Assembly: GCA_963971225.1 (NCBI GenBank)
Contig: OZ020269.1
Span: 88,330,783-88,394,782 of the forward strand
Direction of reading: 5' to 3'
DNA: 64,000 bases
Origin: Melieria omissa
Taxonomy: Eukaryota > Arthropoda > Insecta > Diptera > Ulidiidae
Shown here: positions 16,079 through 28,659 of the stretch, in pieces
Layout of the letters: every line of letters starts with the position of its first letter
Numbering within the stretch: position 1 is the stretch's first letter
The notes under the pieces: generated by a model
Told to the model about the DNA's origin: nothing
The model's database searches: none
Seen by the model: only the letters and a program-made list of their open reading frames with translations
Program-made: the position numbers and the translations under genes

Positions 16079-17799
16079 ACTGTGGACCGGCCAGCGATGA
16101 ATCCATGCTGATTAAGGGAGATAATTCTAGAGAGAGGAAAAACCAAGTATTCCTTCACAATTACTTCAAACAATTTTGACACGGTTGAAAGTTTCGAAAT
16201 TGGGCGATAGTTTGAAATATCATTTTTGCACCCATTTTTAAACACTGGAGTAATATGCGCAATTTTCCATCTTCCAATGAAGTCACCAGAAGACAAAGAG
16301 AGATTAAAAATATGACACAGAGGCTTACAAATTGTAGAAGCACAATTTTTAAAAAACAGAGAAGAGAAGCCATCACTATCTGCCTTAGCAGAAAGCTTTA
16401 GTTTCATGATACCTGCCATGACATCATCTTCCGTGATTTTCAAAGATCCAAACTCAAACGACGAGTGAATATTGTCTAATATGGAGCTGTCAATTGACTC
16501 TGAATCCGTTGCGAAATTTGACATAAAAAAATTAGCAAATAGGTTTGCGATACCAAGCGCAGAATTCGAAGAAACCCCATTATAAGCCATTAAGGAAGGG
16601 ATGTCCGAATGCGATTTTTTAGATTGAATAAACTGCCAAAAGGCTTTTGGGTTGCTTTTAATACTGGTTTCAAAGTTTAAGATATAGTTATTAAACAAAA
16701 ATCTGTCGAGAACAGCGAATTCCTTTGAATAGTTTAGGAATACGTTTTTATCATTTGCATCATTAGACGTCTTGAAGCGATTGTAAAATTTATTTCTTAA
16801 ATTCTTCAATTTTTTCAATTCTTTAGTGTACCAGGGTAACTTGTAAACTTTTGGTTTGACCAAAGGAACCCATCTGCAACAAGCGTCATATAGCTCATTG
16901 CAAAATATATCAAAGCATGAAGCAGTATCAAAGTTAGTAAACTTATTAATCCAATCAGAACTACCGATAAAGTTATTTAGGATATCAAAATCACAAATTT
17001 TAAAGTTAAAATTCCGCCTATCCGAAGAATTTGGTAATTTTAAAAATTCATAAAATTCAACATGGAGCACCAGCGGCACATGATGCATGTCTGATGGAGA
17101 TATCGGGAACATACATTCGGCCAGAGTGTGTTTGACAGCGTCACTTAAGAAAATTAAGTCTAACAAACGATTCAGTTTGTTAAAAAATTTATTAATTTGC
17201 ACAAGGTCAAAGCAGCAAAAACTGTCAATTAGAAGTATCTCATGAGCAGCAGTCACATTCGATGGAGTTAATTTATTCTCTGCATCAGAATAGGACCACG
17301 AGAGTTTACTGAGATTAAAATCTCCCAAAACACAGAAGTGCACATTTGCTTTATCTAGATCCGGCAGATTTAAGATATTATTAACATGAGCTGAATATAA
17401 TGAGTCAGAGCTATTAGGCGGAATATAAGAAACGCAGATAACTAACTGCTCCGGTGAACCAGAAATAGAAACACATAGCTGGTCAAGCAAGGTATCATTA
17501 TCAAACAGTTCGTGCGCAAAGGAGCGCAACGTACGTTTAACTGCAATAAGTACACCACCACCTCGTTGGCACCCTGTTTTTGTTGAATCTCTATCCTTAC
17601 GATAGACTTGGTAAAGTGATTGGTTGAAAAATTCTCCATCACCAAAATCCCCATTTAACCATGTCTCCACCAGAATAATCACGTCATACTCCATATGAGA
17701 TGTTGCAAGAAAAATCGACTTGGATTTAGTCCTGATACCAGCGACATTTTGGTAATAAATTTTAAGAGTATGCCAATTTAAGTTATGAACATTTGACAC
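16036..17799 (-). pseudogene. LINE ORF2 fragment: endonuclease and start of reverse transcriptase
   Basis: An uninterrupted frame of 587 codons. It opens with an apurinic-type endonuclease (IYYQNVAGIRTK, VETWLNGDFGDGEF, LGDFNL, SPSDMHHVPLVLHVE) and continues into the N-terminal part of a reverse transcriptase (NYRPISKLSTVSKLFE, LNQHGFIAGRSTVT). The last dozen codons belong to the adjoining A-rich tract. The catalytic YADD region, the thumb and all downstream sequence are missing, so it cannot make a working reverse transcriptase. The frame is open upstream and overlaps ORF1; there is no ATG at its start. Confidence 0.88.
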
Positions 17800-18459
17800 A
17801 AAATTCGTATTTAAGTCCCTTGCTTTGGATTCACCGGTTTTTGAAAAAATTCAAATGGGCGTATTTTAACATTAATTGGCCACAGTTCAGGACTAAGTAA
17901 TTTATCAACTAAGTACTCAGGAATACCTAACTTAAAATTAATACGCTTTAAAGTTTCAGTTGGCGAATCTTTTTTGACGAGACTGTAACACAAAATGCCA
18001 TTCTTCTCAATTTTTGCATGCTTTGAGACGTAGTCGATGATGTTATCAGTAGTGACCGTTGGTAGGAATGATGAGAGGTGCAGCCACTTTAGACGAACAG
18101 CAACGCCAAGTTCGGAGTTATCATTGGATCCAACAATGCGCTTATGTTTATGTGCTTTATTTTTTCTCACCGCAGTAGTCCAATCTGGACTAGACGAATG
18201 CCCAGCATACAAAGAGGCTTCACGATGTATAGCAGCAGAGTCAATCGTTGGCAAAGAGACGGCAGAATCCAAAGAACGAACAGCAGCCGCATAAGAGCAT
18301 GGCACATCAGCAGGAACGGCAGAGAGAGCGTGATTAGCAACAATACCACAATGAATCTTCGAAGCGGCAGTAGCAACCAGCGAGCATTGGGCGTTCGGAA
18401 TTGCAGCCGGAGCAGCGGAGAGAGCGTGATCAGCAACAACAACATCACGAGGTGCATTC

Positions 18460-18490
<31 letters not shown>

Positions 18491-18521
18491 CAGCAGGCGA
18501 ACATTGGCCGTTTGTTTAGTT
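16076..18521 (-). mobile_element. CR1/Jockey-type LINE, truncated at both ends
   Basis: Minus-strand element holding the end of ORF1 and a long part of ORF2. It is markedly less AT-rich than its flanks. The 3' boundary is within the reverse transcriptase codons for GRSTVT at about 16076, where the sequence turns abruptly into the A-rich tract. LINEs are normally lost from the 5' side, so loss of the 3' half means a later deletion, rearrangement or insertion. At its upstream side a CAG run (18461-18487) encodes polyalanine in the ORF1 frame. Confidence 0.85.
17811..18521 (-). pseudogene. LINE ORF1 C-terminal part
   Basis: Stop-to-stop frame on the minus strand ending in TAA at 17811. The C-terminal 110 residues include WLHLSSFLPTVTTDNIIDYV, YSLVKKDS and LWPINVKIRPF, the pattern of ORF1 products of insect CR1/Jockey-type LINEs. 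The upstream part is Ala-rich low complexity without a methionine, so the true N-terminus has been lost. It precedes ORF2 in the same orientation. Confidence 0.7.
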
Positions 18522-18559
18522 GCTTTGTCAGTTGCCGGTGTTAATTGATGATCGCGTGC

Positions 18560-19560
18560 GTTTGCGCATCGCATCGCAGCGCTGACAGCAAATCATTTAT
18601 CCGGTCGCTGATAGCGGCCAACATGCGAGCAGCTGAAACGAAAAGTTCTCACTGTATGTGTGTGACCGTTTGTAGGAGTGTGTTTGTGTGTGAGTGTGAG
18701 CGTGTGACCGTCTTATCGCCGGCAAATATTGCGCCACATACAACTGTACACATTTTCTCGCATGCAATAATGTTTCCGCGCAACTCTACTCGCCAAAAGC
18801 CAAGTTTTTGGAGCTGAACTTTCAAACGGCAGCACAATCGACGCTCTCGTTGCTCTGTCATTGTGGTTGTACGTGCGCGTGTTTTTCAGGCTTTTATAAC
18901 TTTCATTGCGCGCCCATGGAACGTTTCATTCACGGTGCGCGCTTCGTTCGTGGCACGCGCGTTTTACGGCTTTCGGCGTTGCTTTTTGCTTGTGTTTCTG
19001 TTTGGTTTTGCCTCTTCTTTTTTATTATTTGAATTGTAAACGGTTCTGTTTGCGAGCGCGAAATTTCAGTTAACACTGGCAATTGTATGTTAAAATATCA
19101 ACGTTTGCCAGCCGTTGCCGCAGTACATTTGCCAATTTCGTGGCGTACGGTTTGAAAGTGAAGCGAGCGTAAAACACAAAATAGATCAGTTAAAGTGTTG
19201 TTTTGGGTGTTGAAAATATATGCAGTTTGATGTAAAAGTGCTTGTGACTGTTGTGTATTGAATACTTATGCTATAACTGCTCGACTAGGCGTATGAGTGA
19301 TATTCTTGTGAATTTTTGGAAATATTTGAAAAAAGTGCAAAATTGCATTGCAACTACTGCGGATTGGAATAAATACAAAAACAAATAATAATTGAAATTG
19401 GCTGAAATTGTGGTAGATCTTTGGATTGTAAAGACTGCATCAGAATATCAAATACAACAATAACAACATTTTATAATATTGAATTAAAACTTCAAGTGCC
19501 GCCTGCTGCATTGGGCTGAATAGTGGATTAAAACTTGCACAAAGCAGTCTACGTGAGTTC
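18560..19560 (+). promoter_or_regulatory. Possible promoter and untranslated first exon
   Basis: About 600 bp of unusually GC/CpG-rich sequence is followed by roughly 370 bp of A-rich, CAA-rich sequence typical of fly 5' untranslated exons. That stretch ends at CAGTCTAC|GTGAGTTC, a good splice donor at about 19553. TCAGT initiator-like motifs lie at 19065 and 19186. No coding exon follows closely, so the gene it might serve is unknown. The call is inference from composition and motifs. Confidence 0.35.
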
Positions 19561-20709
19561 ATTAAATTTGTTTTATAAAACAATATTTGTCAAAACTTTA
19601 AGTTGTGATTAAAATTGAAAATATTCTAGTCTTTTGTTGCCATTCAAATAGGAAAGAAAACATTCACCTTAATTGGAGGAAATATAAAAAAGTGTAGTAT
19701 TTTTCCAGTTTTTAATTTATTTATTTCTGATTAAATTGGGTCAATGCACTTAAAAAATGTTTTAACAAGACTGCTGGGTTAATACCAATTTCAAATTTAA
19801 AGACCAAACTACTGTTGGCACTAACGACAAATACGTTTCAAAGACTCACAGCGTTGTTGGTAGCAAAGTGTGACAAGACAAGACCCCAAGTGTACTTTTC
19901 ACATTTTCAGCTCGAATATTATGTATGCAGCAGTTTTTTTTTCAGTTCAAATTAGTTAACAATAGAATACCAGGCATTGGCGCAAACTTTTGAGCCCAAT
20001 GCCATTGAAAATCATATTTTCCACCTACAATGTTTGTAACCAACAGACATTTGGATGGGATTTGAACCTCCAAAACCGTTTCCCCCCAAAATTATCTAAC
20101 AGTGATGCTCTTCCTTGCTTAAATGCCCAGATGGAATCTTGCTACAAAATAAGAGTTATAAATAAAAATATAAATAAAAAAATTATAAATTAATAAATTA
20201 ATCGAAAAAATAATTTATTTATTTATTAATTAATAAACAAATAAATAAATGAAAAATTAATAAAAAAAAATAAAGAATAATAAACAACTAAATAAATAAA
20301 TGAACAAATTCATTAAATAATTAATTATTAATAAATAACTAAGTACACAAATAACTAAATAAATAAGAGTTAACTTATTTTAACAAAATTTAAAATTTTT
20401 GTAATTCAATTTTGCATTAAAAAACCATAAAAGACACAAATGTTCTCTTGAAAAAAGCATAAATAAATAAATAAATAAATAAATAAAATAAATAAATAAA
20501 TAAAATAAATAAATGAACAAATTTATTAATTAATTAATAATAAATAAATAATTAAATAAAAAATTAAATTAATAACTGCTTAACTGCTTTTAACAAAATT
20601 TAAAAATTTGTTAATCCGATTTGGCATCAAAAACAATAAAAGCCACATAGTTCTCTTTGAAAAAGCATTGAAATAAAGTAATAAGAATTGTCAATGCAGT
20701 CATTTTGAC
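19561..20709. repeat. AT-rich stretch with AATA microsatellites
   Basis: No gene. From about 20150 to 20560 it is largely AAAT/AATA repeats, with a clean run near 20460-20510. An imperfect duplication lies within it: AACAAAATTTAAAA(A/T)TTT followed by ATAAAAG(A/C)CACA, around 20383 and 20591. Confidence 0.7.
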
Positions 20710-20721
20710 TTCTAGTGTTAA
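20710..20721 (-). mobile_element. piggyBac-like terminus TTAACACTAGAA
   Basis: Reads TTAACACTAGAAGTC on the minus strand. TTAA followed by CACTAGAA resembles the TTAA-CCCTAGAAA end of piggyBac. The same 12-mer occurs at four other places in the window. No partner end was found nearby. Confidence 0.35.
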
Positions 20722-22580
20722 GGTTTCATGAAAATTGCCCATGAGCGGACTTTCTCAACTTAAGCCTTTGATATTCATAACTTTTCAGCAGACATTGGTC
20801 TCACAGAGGTTTTATAGTTGAGTTTATTTATAGTTGGTCTTACAAGCTAAAAATTTTCAAATTAGGTCTTACAACTCACAGTGTACAATGCAGTGTACAA
20901 TGCAGTGTAATTTTATAAACAATTTATTTTTAAATTTAATTTTTAAAAGTGTATTTTCATTGCTGTTCGACATTTCATTGAATGCGCCATGCAGGTGAGA
21001 GTCAACTGGATAATCGCGTATGTGCGCTGCATACGTTAAATTTATGCCGTTATCTGTGCCATTATCTGCCGCCCTTCGTAGCAGCTGGCGCGTTTTCTCC
21101 AAAAATTGCATATGCCATGCACACGCTTGGCGCCTATGACTTACGTGCATGCGTGCAACGCTGCGTATACGTTACCTCAATAATAAACACAATGCCACGG
21201 ATTCCATCAATGCATCAGTGCTGCAGCTTGTTCATTTGATCTAACTACACTTAAGTGCCACGTGTGTGTGTGTGTGTGTACATTTCAAATATAGTTCATT
21301 CAAAATATGTCAATTTTTCCCCATCAACTTTTACTTATCTACTAACTGCATTTGTTTGTTTCCATTGGGGAATTTCACTGTTGTGTTAATGACCGAAGCG
21401 TTCAACATTACAGCAAATTATCGCTCTGCACTCGCTTAAGTTTAGGTTTTGTTTTTTAGAGATTTGCGAGTGCAGCTAATACTTAGTGCCAGCTTTGTTT
21501 ATTAAGACTGCACTTTTTGTTTCACTGGCTGGTTATTGTTTTTTTTTTGTTGTTTACCGGTGGGGCGTCAAGTGGCAAAACTACTTTTGTGACAGCTGCA
21601 ATCAATAAAATGCGGTGCTTCGAGAAGCCCGTGAAACCGCGCACAAGTTTCTCAACATTTTTACTTGTGTTTTCATGCTTCAAATTATATTCAGTCATTT
21701 GGTTGGGGATTTTTCGGCATTATTTTTTGTTAATTGGGCAATTTATTATTCGACTGAAGAGAATGTCGTACACGAGTGTTTGAATAAGTGAGGCAAAAAG
21801 TGGTCGATTTGGTTTGTTTTTGTTGCTTTTGGGTTGAGTATATTTTAACAACGCTTCTTTGAAAGTGTAAAATAAATTTTTTTATGATTATTTTAAATAA
21901 AAACCACTATTTTTAAATAAAAATTTTAGTGCATTGTTTTTTGTGCATACAAATAAAAAAGTCATTATCGCTTATAAGCCAATGGTTTTGTAAAACTTAA
22001 CAGTTGCATTTGTTATGTACAATGACTTAATAATTTTGTTAAGAACTTTTTACTAATCAATTGTATATTTGCTTTAATACAGCAGTCATTCAATTACAAA
22101 AAGCCACCACAAGCTGGAAATTTTTGTTTAAGGCAATTAACCAAAATTAATCAATTAAGACTGGGCATACCTCCTCCACCTTAGTGCTTACGTGTTAGTC
22201 ATTACCAGACTGTTCAGAAACTATAAACTAATTAGAATTCGCCAAATTTGTTTTACTTCAAGTGACATGAGTGTTGATAAAATCCAAAGCAGAAGATTTA
22301 TTCCGCAGATATAGTTAATTATTATTTTTATAGAGTAGTGAGTAGATAGGCGCTTAGACACTGTTCATCATAACTCGGCTGTTGGCTTCGTACTTGCCTA
22401 ACAAATGCTCAGGCTTGCGACTTTTGGAAGTAGATCTGTCGAGTTCCAACATTGGATGAAGTTGCGACTTTTAACCAAATCAGCTGAATCTATTTTAATT
22501 GATCTGTTGCTTTTGTATTATCCTCCCTGAGCGTAATTTGATTGTTCGACAGCTCAAGTTCCAGTAGATCATCCTTTGTG
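20722..22580. other. Gene-free stretch
   Basis: Includes a 12-bp tandem motif CAGTGTACAATG (20878-20903), a more GC-rich island at 20980-21240 that may be regulatory, and a short (GT)n run near 21263. No gene could be supported. Confidence 0.4.
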
Positions 22581-23008
22581 AAGGCTTGATTACACGTAAC
22601 GAGTAGAGTCAGAAAATAGCATCTCGAACGAGTCTAAACGGTAAGGCGAGTTCTTGATTGAGTCAGTGATCGATGAAAGTGGCGAGAGAGCCACTAGAAT
22701 CACATTTTGTTTGCTAGGCCGAGCGACCACTACTTTACCGTTATATTTTTCTCTTTTCGCAGCGATTCCCGCAATCGCTCGTCACATGCGGAATCGCTCG
22801 TGACATGAGGTATGCGTCACACACCACTTTTCGCTCGGTTGAGTTTAATTGCGCGAGTTGCTTAGTTCATTTTGTGCATTGTAAAACCGAACTGACTCGC
22901 CGCGTGTCGAAATACGTTTGAGCAACTCGTCGCTTTTGCTCGCTATTCTTTCGGCCTAGTACCATTTTGATGTCTCGTCACTCGACTCGTTACGTGTAAT
23001 CAAGCCTT
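22581..23008 (-). mobile_element. MITE, family A, copy 1
   Basis: A 428-bp element bounded by perfect 24-bp terminal inverted repeats beginning AAGGCTTGATTACACG. TGA on both sides is a candidate 3-bp target duplication. It carries no coding capacity. It is the same element as 28201-28646 in opposite orientation. A 3-bp duplication would fit PIF/Harbinger, but the superfamily is uncertain. Confidence 0.88.
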
Positions 23009-23121
23009 GAGAGTAATTTTGCCAAGATATATTCAGTTTTATTGATTTTGTATCTATTTATTATTTACTATTATTTATTATTTATTTTTATTATTTATTA
23101 TTTGTCTTTTTATTATTTACT

Positions 23122-23605
23122 GATACTCAAATGAATTAAAATTTTTGAACTTCATTAGAATTGCAGCTTCCGCCTTACTTTTAATAACTTTCGAACTAAT
23201 AAAGTTTGAGTAATTACATTTTGACAAGTGATCAGGGAGATTTTGGGTTTTAACGAAAATATGTTTCAAGAAAATTCTGTATAAATTTTCAAAAATGTAA
23301 AGGATTAAAATTTTCAAAGGACCTTTTTTTTACAAATAGATAAAAAATCAACTTTATTTAAATTCTTGAGTCTTTCCTCTTTCATTTCATGTACGTACAT
23401 ATAGCCATATTCGAACAAGTTTAAGTATTTTTTTTAATTTTTTATACTTTTTATCCCCTTCAAATTTTTGAAGTTCTTCTGAAAAGACAAAGAAAACGTA
23501 GAAATTAAAAAGTGAGTACGCAGTATTACTATATTTGATCTCTAGTTTCACGCATATATGGATTTTTCCTGGTGAGAAAAATGCTGTCGCACAGTGTTAT
23601 CAGTT
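23122..23605 (+). repeat. Dispersed repeat X, copy 1
   Basis: About 480 bp similar along its whole length to 31556-32019, in the same orientation. It starts GATACTCAAAT and ends CGCACAGTGTTATCAG. The right end resembles the terminus of the MITE at 35850-36116. No matching left terminus is present, so it is a relative or a truncated copy. Confidence 0.8.
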
Positions 23606-23749
23606 ACATCTGAAATAAGTTGTTTATACTACATTCTAAAGTAAGTAAAAAGTCTCTCAAAATGTTTTTGAATTGCACTTTTGAGTATTAAAACTATCAA
23701 AACAAATGTTCTGGATATTTTGATGTCTGAAATGGTGCGCACGTTTGTT

Positions 23750-26342
23750 TTAACACTAGAAATACCGCAAGTTTTCCATACCTACAAAGACTGCATCCGC
23801 TGATATCTCGAAAAACACACATCGTATTTGGTTCATTTTAAGAGTGAAACCCTACTTGTAGAACTAATTAAGGAACCCATTAACAAATTAAAAGTCATCA
23901 AAGCAAAATTTGATAGAAAAACTAAAGAAAATTCAGATATTTAAAAATTAAAAACTATCAAAATTACTGCAATGGTCTATCAACGACTACTTTTATGGAT
24001 TATTTATACTTGATGGCAAGCTAACAGTATAACGGCAAGCTCTCAGTATATATTTTTTCTATATTTTGATTTATGGCACTAATACGAATAGATTTGTTTT
24101 AATGAATAAATAAATAAATAAACTTTGTGCAAGCAACTTTATTTTTTATCTTTTGCCGACTCTTCTTGGTTTGAGTTATAATACAGATTAAAAGTTTCAG
24201 GGTCAATTGAACATGCCGAGGGAACCAGTGTCCATGAAGAAGTGAACAGATTAATGCAATTTAAAATTTAAAATAAATTGTAGATTTTTAAACAGCTACA
24301 GTTTCATCTCATATGTAGTTACTTTTCATATCATAGTTTAATATTTGAAATCGAATACGTCAGATAGCGAAATATTTATGGTGAAAGGGTAACATTTCGT
24401 CCACGTCACACTTACAAAAGTCATTACAGTCTACAGCTGATTCAATGTTTACAATACTCAAGTGTTTCGAAAATGAGTGATACCCATTTATTAATAATTT
24501 GTAATGTTACCTGTTCTATTGGCGCAGAAAGTTTGCATTGTGATTGAAAAATTCCGAAAGGTTTTTTTGTCTAACTGCAACCAAAGCAGTTGTTTTGTTA
24601 ACTGCAATAATGGATGTCGCCAATAGTCGCCCGACTTCATGAAGCTGGTAGACCCATAAGTGAGTAATTTTAGCAATAGAGGTCAGTAGTGAATACGGAA
24701 TTTCATTGAGGGGGGGGGAGAGGAGAGAATAAGTTTCTCTAACATCACCGTAAAAGATGCCAGAAAATGATTTCATTTGTGCAGAAATTTGCCAAACAAA
24801 ATATATGAAATATACTTTTAATTGGGTTTGTTGCTATTAAATGAATGATAAGTCATTGTCATACCACATGTGTCTGCAGATACTGTTATCTTATTTAGTA
24901 GCAAGAAATAAATGGTAAAAAAGTACCATATTTTTGGCTCATGTATCTACATAACAAAGTTAATTGACTACGTTGTAGAGCGAATGATGAATTGATTTCA
25001 ATTGGAATTTTGGGAAATATCAAATAATTTCTAGTTAACAAAAATTTTCATCAATCAGAAATAAGTCTTTTAAAGAAGAGAGATCCGAGCAGTGGCAGAG
25101 AAGGTGACCAAAAGTCTCTTCCTCCTCTTCATTGTGGCCAATTTTATAGCCAAATAATGTCTTCTAACACGAAGACCTATTTTTGTACGAGTTCGGTTCA
25201 ATTGAAACTTCACAGTTTTAAAAAAGTCAGAATTCTTGAAAATTATTAAGAATACGTTGCGTTCTTTTTAACAGCCGATATTGACCTAACTATTGTTGTC
25301 TGTTTTGATATACTTCAAATTTCTTGCTTCTCTGCAGACGCTTTTTTTTTATCAAGAGTAAAATTGTATCTAAAAAACACAAACATATTTCTAGTCAAAG
25401 CTTAGACTTAAAAATATTTTTGTTTTCCCACAGTCAACAGCGCCCAGTCAGAAAGTCTGTGATCAGTGTGTCAGTTGATTCTCGTCTCGACAAAACAGCC
25501 AACGCTTTTGAGTTAATGACCTTTGAGAGACTTTTGTTGGTTTTTATATGTAAAGACAACACAATATTCTCGACTTATTTATTCCCATATGGATATTTAC
25601 AATAAAAAAATTCAATTTAATTTCATTTTCATGTGTTATTAAAATTCATCAAGATATAAGCTTCCGTTGTTGCAGTCTTTGCCTTATCGCAGTGGTTTAT
25701 TATTTGCAATTTGGTATACAAAAAACACAAAAAATTAAATAGTAATAACAGTAAAACCACCAAGTGGAGGTTGCTTATTTTTCGTTGAAGGATTGAAAGT
25801 TTTATTACATTTTAACTTATCTCGTCAGCGATTACTGCCGCACGGCATTGGAACACAATGTACTAACTCAACAACAGTGGTTGAATGCTTAAGTTGGGCC
25901 AAAACTTGCTCGAAACTTTATACTAAACTAATGCAATCAGTTGCAGAACACTTAATGCAATGAGCTGCAATAACAATGACAGTTTAATTTAACTAGCGGA
26001 AATAATAAAAACACTTCATGTTGGTTTTTGTATGGGTTTTCAAAAAATTTTTTTTTAAAAGTTCATTAATTGCTTTCAACATTCAGAAAGACCGTTGTGA
26101 CCGTTCATTTCATTTTTTCATCATTCATTTTTCATTTCATCATTTAAATATCTGTATTTTTTTAATATCTGTATTTTCTTTAGTATTTTAATCAAATTTT
26201 GCTTTGATGACTTTTATTTTCCATAATTAGTTCTACAAGTACGGTTCTACCAATAAGATCAACCAATACCGAGGTGTACTTTTCGAGATATCAGCGAATA
26301 GTCTTTGTAGATATGGAAATTTTGCAGTCTTTCTAGTGTTAA
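23750..26342. mobile_element. Possible decayed piggyBac-like element with long inverted ends
   Basis: TTAACACTAGAA at 23750 faces its reverse complement ending at 26342. About 200 bp inside each end are similar in inverted orientation, for example GCTGATATCTCGAAAA, ACTTGTAGAACTAATTA and GTCATCAAAGCAAAATTTGA. The flanking TTAA and a total length of 2593 bp fit a piggyBac-type transposon. No transposase was recognised between the ends, so either the interior has decayed or two separate insertions lie back to back. Confidence 0.55.
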
Positions 26343-28200
26343 TACTCAAACAAATGGCTTAATTAACGCTTAAGTGAACGCTGAAGTCATTTTGCCGAAG
26401 ATTGAAGTTTCAGCCTCGATTGCTGCATCTGTCATGGAAAATTTTGCACTTATTTGCATTTTTTGGGCTGTCATCCATGACAAAATGTTGAGTTCAAATT
26501 AAACAAATACGAAATATATGCAAATGCTGATCACTGGCCATTCGTTGGCCATTAACAGATATTTTGAAATATTTGCTTTAATTGTTGGTTTAGAGGAAAC
26601 AACGAACGAAATAAAACTAAAATAATTTTTAGATATGCAAAATAAATTCATTTGCTTATCTGCTGGTATTGAGTTATTAATTCGAGCTCTTCTTCTTTGT
26701 TTATCCTTCAGCTGTGTTCCAGTCAAAATAAGAAACTTTTGACAAATTAGGCTAAAATCAATCTTTGCATAAATATCCTAAAACCTTAAAAAGTTATGCA
26801 TTAAAAATAGTTTTTGTTCTGCTTAATTTGCTGTTAAGTTAATTGAGTTCTGTTAGTTAATTTTTTTTACCCAAATGTATTTGTGGTATATTTCTGAGCA
26901 TCGCAGAAGAGTAAATAACAGTTACATATATGTAAATGTCTCGCAAACCATCGGCTGTCACATGAAACTTGTCCCACTCGTGGCTAAACACACTTAACGC
27001 AAATTTGTACGCATGTGGAAAGTTCACTTTGGTTAATATTTCAATATACAAATTTGTTTACCATTTTTAATTGTAATCAAGTCATCCCTTCGGCAGCTAT
27101 AAACCGGTTCGAGTCATGTGTTTGCAAATCTGCAAAAAAACCGAATAATGCATATTTTAATAAAATTAGTAATTATTTGCTTTCATTATTCGTTCGCGTG
27201 TAAAATTGATTGATACATAATTTACAGAAAAATCTATTTTCGGCTAAAGTTCTCAATTTCAGTATTGCGTTTTTATCAAAAGTGGCCAAAAGGGACCATA
27301 AAAAAATGGGCAAACTAACTTACTAATGAATAACTGAATGAGTTTTTCAATAAAATTTGCCACTTTATTACACAAGTGACCTTTGCTTGTACAGGCAGCT
27401 GGTTAATTTTGGAAAATACAAAAAAACGTTCTTAACCCTTTCCGACATGAAAATAACAGCCCGCTGTATGAATTGTATGGGCTGTAGTCCAATATATTGG
27501 ACTGACTGAAAGGGTTAAAAATCGTAAAAAACGCGTCTTCCTAAAAAGGGCCAAGGATCATTTGCCAGCAATGAGCAAAAACGCATATGAAATCGTAATC
27601 GTTTTTAATCAATTGTAAGAGGAGGTAGAAATAAAAAAAAACAACAACAACCAATACCTATATAGAATAAAGTCCATATTGTGTTAAAGTTTTTGAACAA
27701 TATTTTCATATTTGTATTGAATTTGGCTATAAAAACTTGCAAGTCCCAGAAGATTTTCTTTAAGAATAAAACCATAGATAAAAAGATCTTATAGGGGTTA
27801 TGATGCATTGAGACCAGTAATGATCTATTGTGCCCCTACTACTAATAATTAGAGAACATCCTCTAGACACATCGACCTAATAAAATTTAGTGACTCACAG
27901 GGGATTAGGTGTTTGATATTCTCTTCTGCAAGTCAATGCTGGCCTCATTGCATCACAGTGCAGTATGTCGCACTGCAGTAGCTTAGAAATCTTCATTCCT
28001 CTTCTTCTTACCTGTGCATGTAGTTTCTCAGCTTGCAATGCCCACTTAAAAGCCAAGTAATCCGTCTTAGCTGATAATTCCTCAGTCGGTAGCATTATTT
28101 ACTCCATTTGAAGTTGTAAGAATTAATGACGATTTTCAACTGTCTGAAACCCGACACATTAGATCAGCCATTTGTATTCTAGTTTCTTTCCCTGAGTCAT
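26343..28200. other. Gene-free stretch
   Basis: AT-rich, with no supportable gene. It contains the small inverted-repeat unit at 27432-27518. A minus-strand frame at 27895-28095 is somewhat less AT-rich, but no family was recognised. Confidence 0.4.
27432..27518. mobile_element. Tiny inverted-repeat unit with TTAA ends
   Basis: 87 bp from TTAACCCTTTC to its reverse complement GAAAGGGTTAA. The TTAA at both ends suggests a very short piggyBac-type MITE. Chance cannot be excluded. Confidence 0.35.
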
Positions 28201-28646
28201 AAGGCTTGATTACACGTAACGAGTCGAGTGACGAGACATCAAAATGGTACTAGGCCGAAAGAATTGGGATAGCGAGCAAAAGCGACGAGTTGTTCAAACG
28301 TATTTGGACACGCGGCGAGTCAGTTCGGTTTTACAATGCACAAAATGAACTAAGCAACTCGCGCAATTAAACTCAACCGAGCGAAAAGTGGTGTGTGACG
28401 CATACCGCATGTCACGAGCGATTCCGCATGTGACGAGCGATTGCGCGAATCGCTGCGAAAAAGAGACAAATATAACGGTAAAGTAGTGGTCGCTCGGCCT
28501 AGCAAACAAAATGTGATTCTAGTGGCTCTCTCGCCACTTTCATCGATCACTGACTCAATCAAGAACACGCCTTACCGTTTAGACGAAACGAGTACTCGTT
28601 CGAGTTGCTGTCTTCTCACTCTACTCGTTACGTGTAATCAAGCCTT
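28201..28646 (+). mobile_element. MITE, family A, copy 2
   Basis: A 446-bp element with the same 24-bp inverted ends as 22581-23008 and the same interior in inverse orientation (for example GGTACTAGGCCGAAAGAAT here, its complement there). Flanks ATA/TTA differ by one base from a 3-bp duplication. It sits beside a LINE remnant at 28660. No coding capacity. Confidence 0.88.
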
Positions 28647-28659
28647 TAGTGACCAGTGA

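Noticed and set aside
18167..18574. Minus-strand 135-codon frame rich in leucine
   Set aside because: The leucine runs come from a CTG/CAG repeat read out of the LINE ORF1 frame.
27895..28095. Minus-strand frame next to the MITE and the RNase H remnant
   Set aside because: It could be part of the same dead LINE, but no conserved motif was visible.
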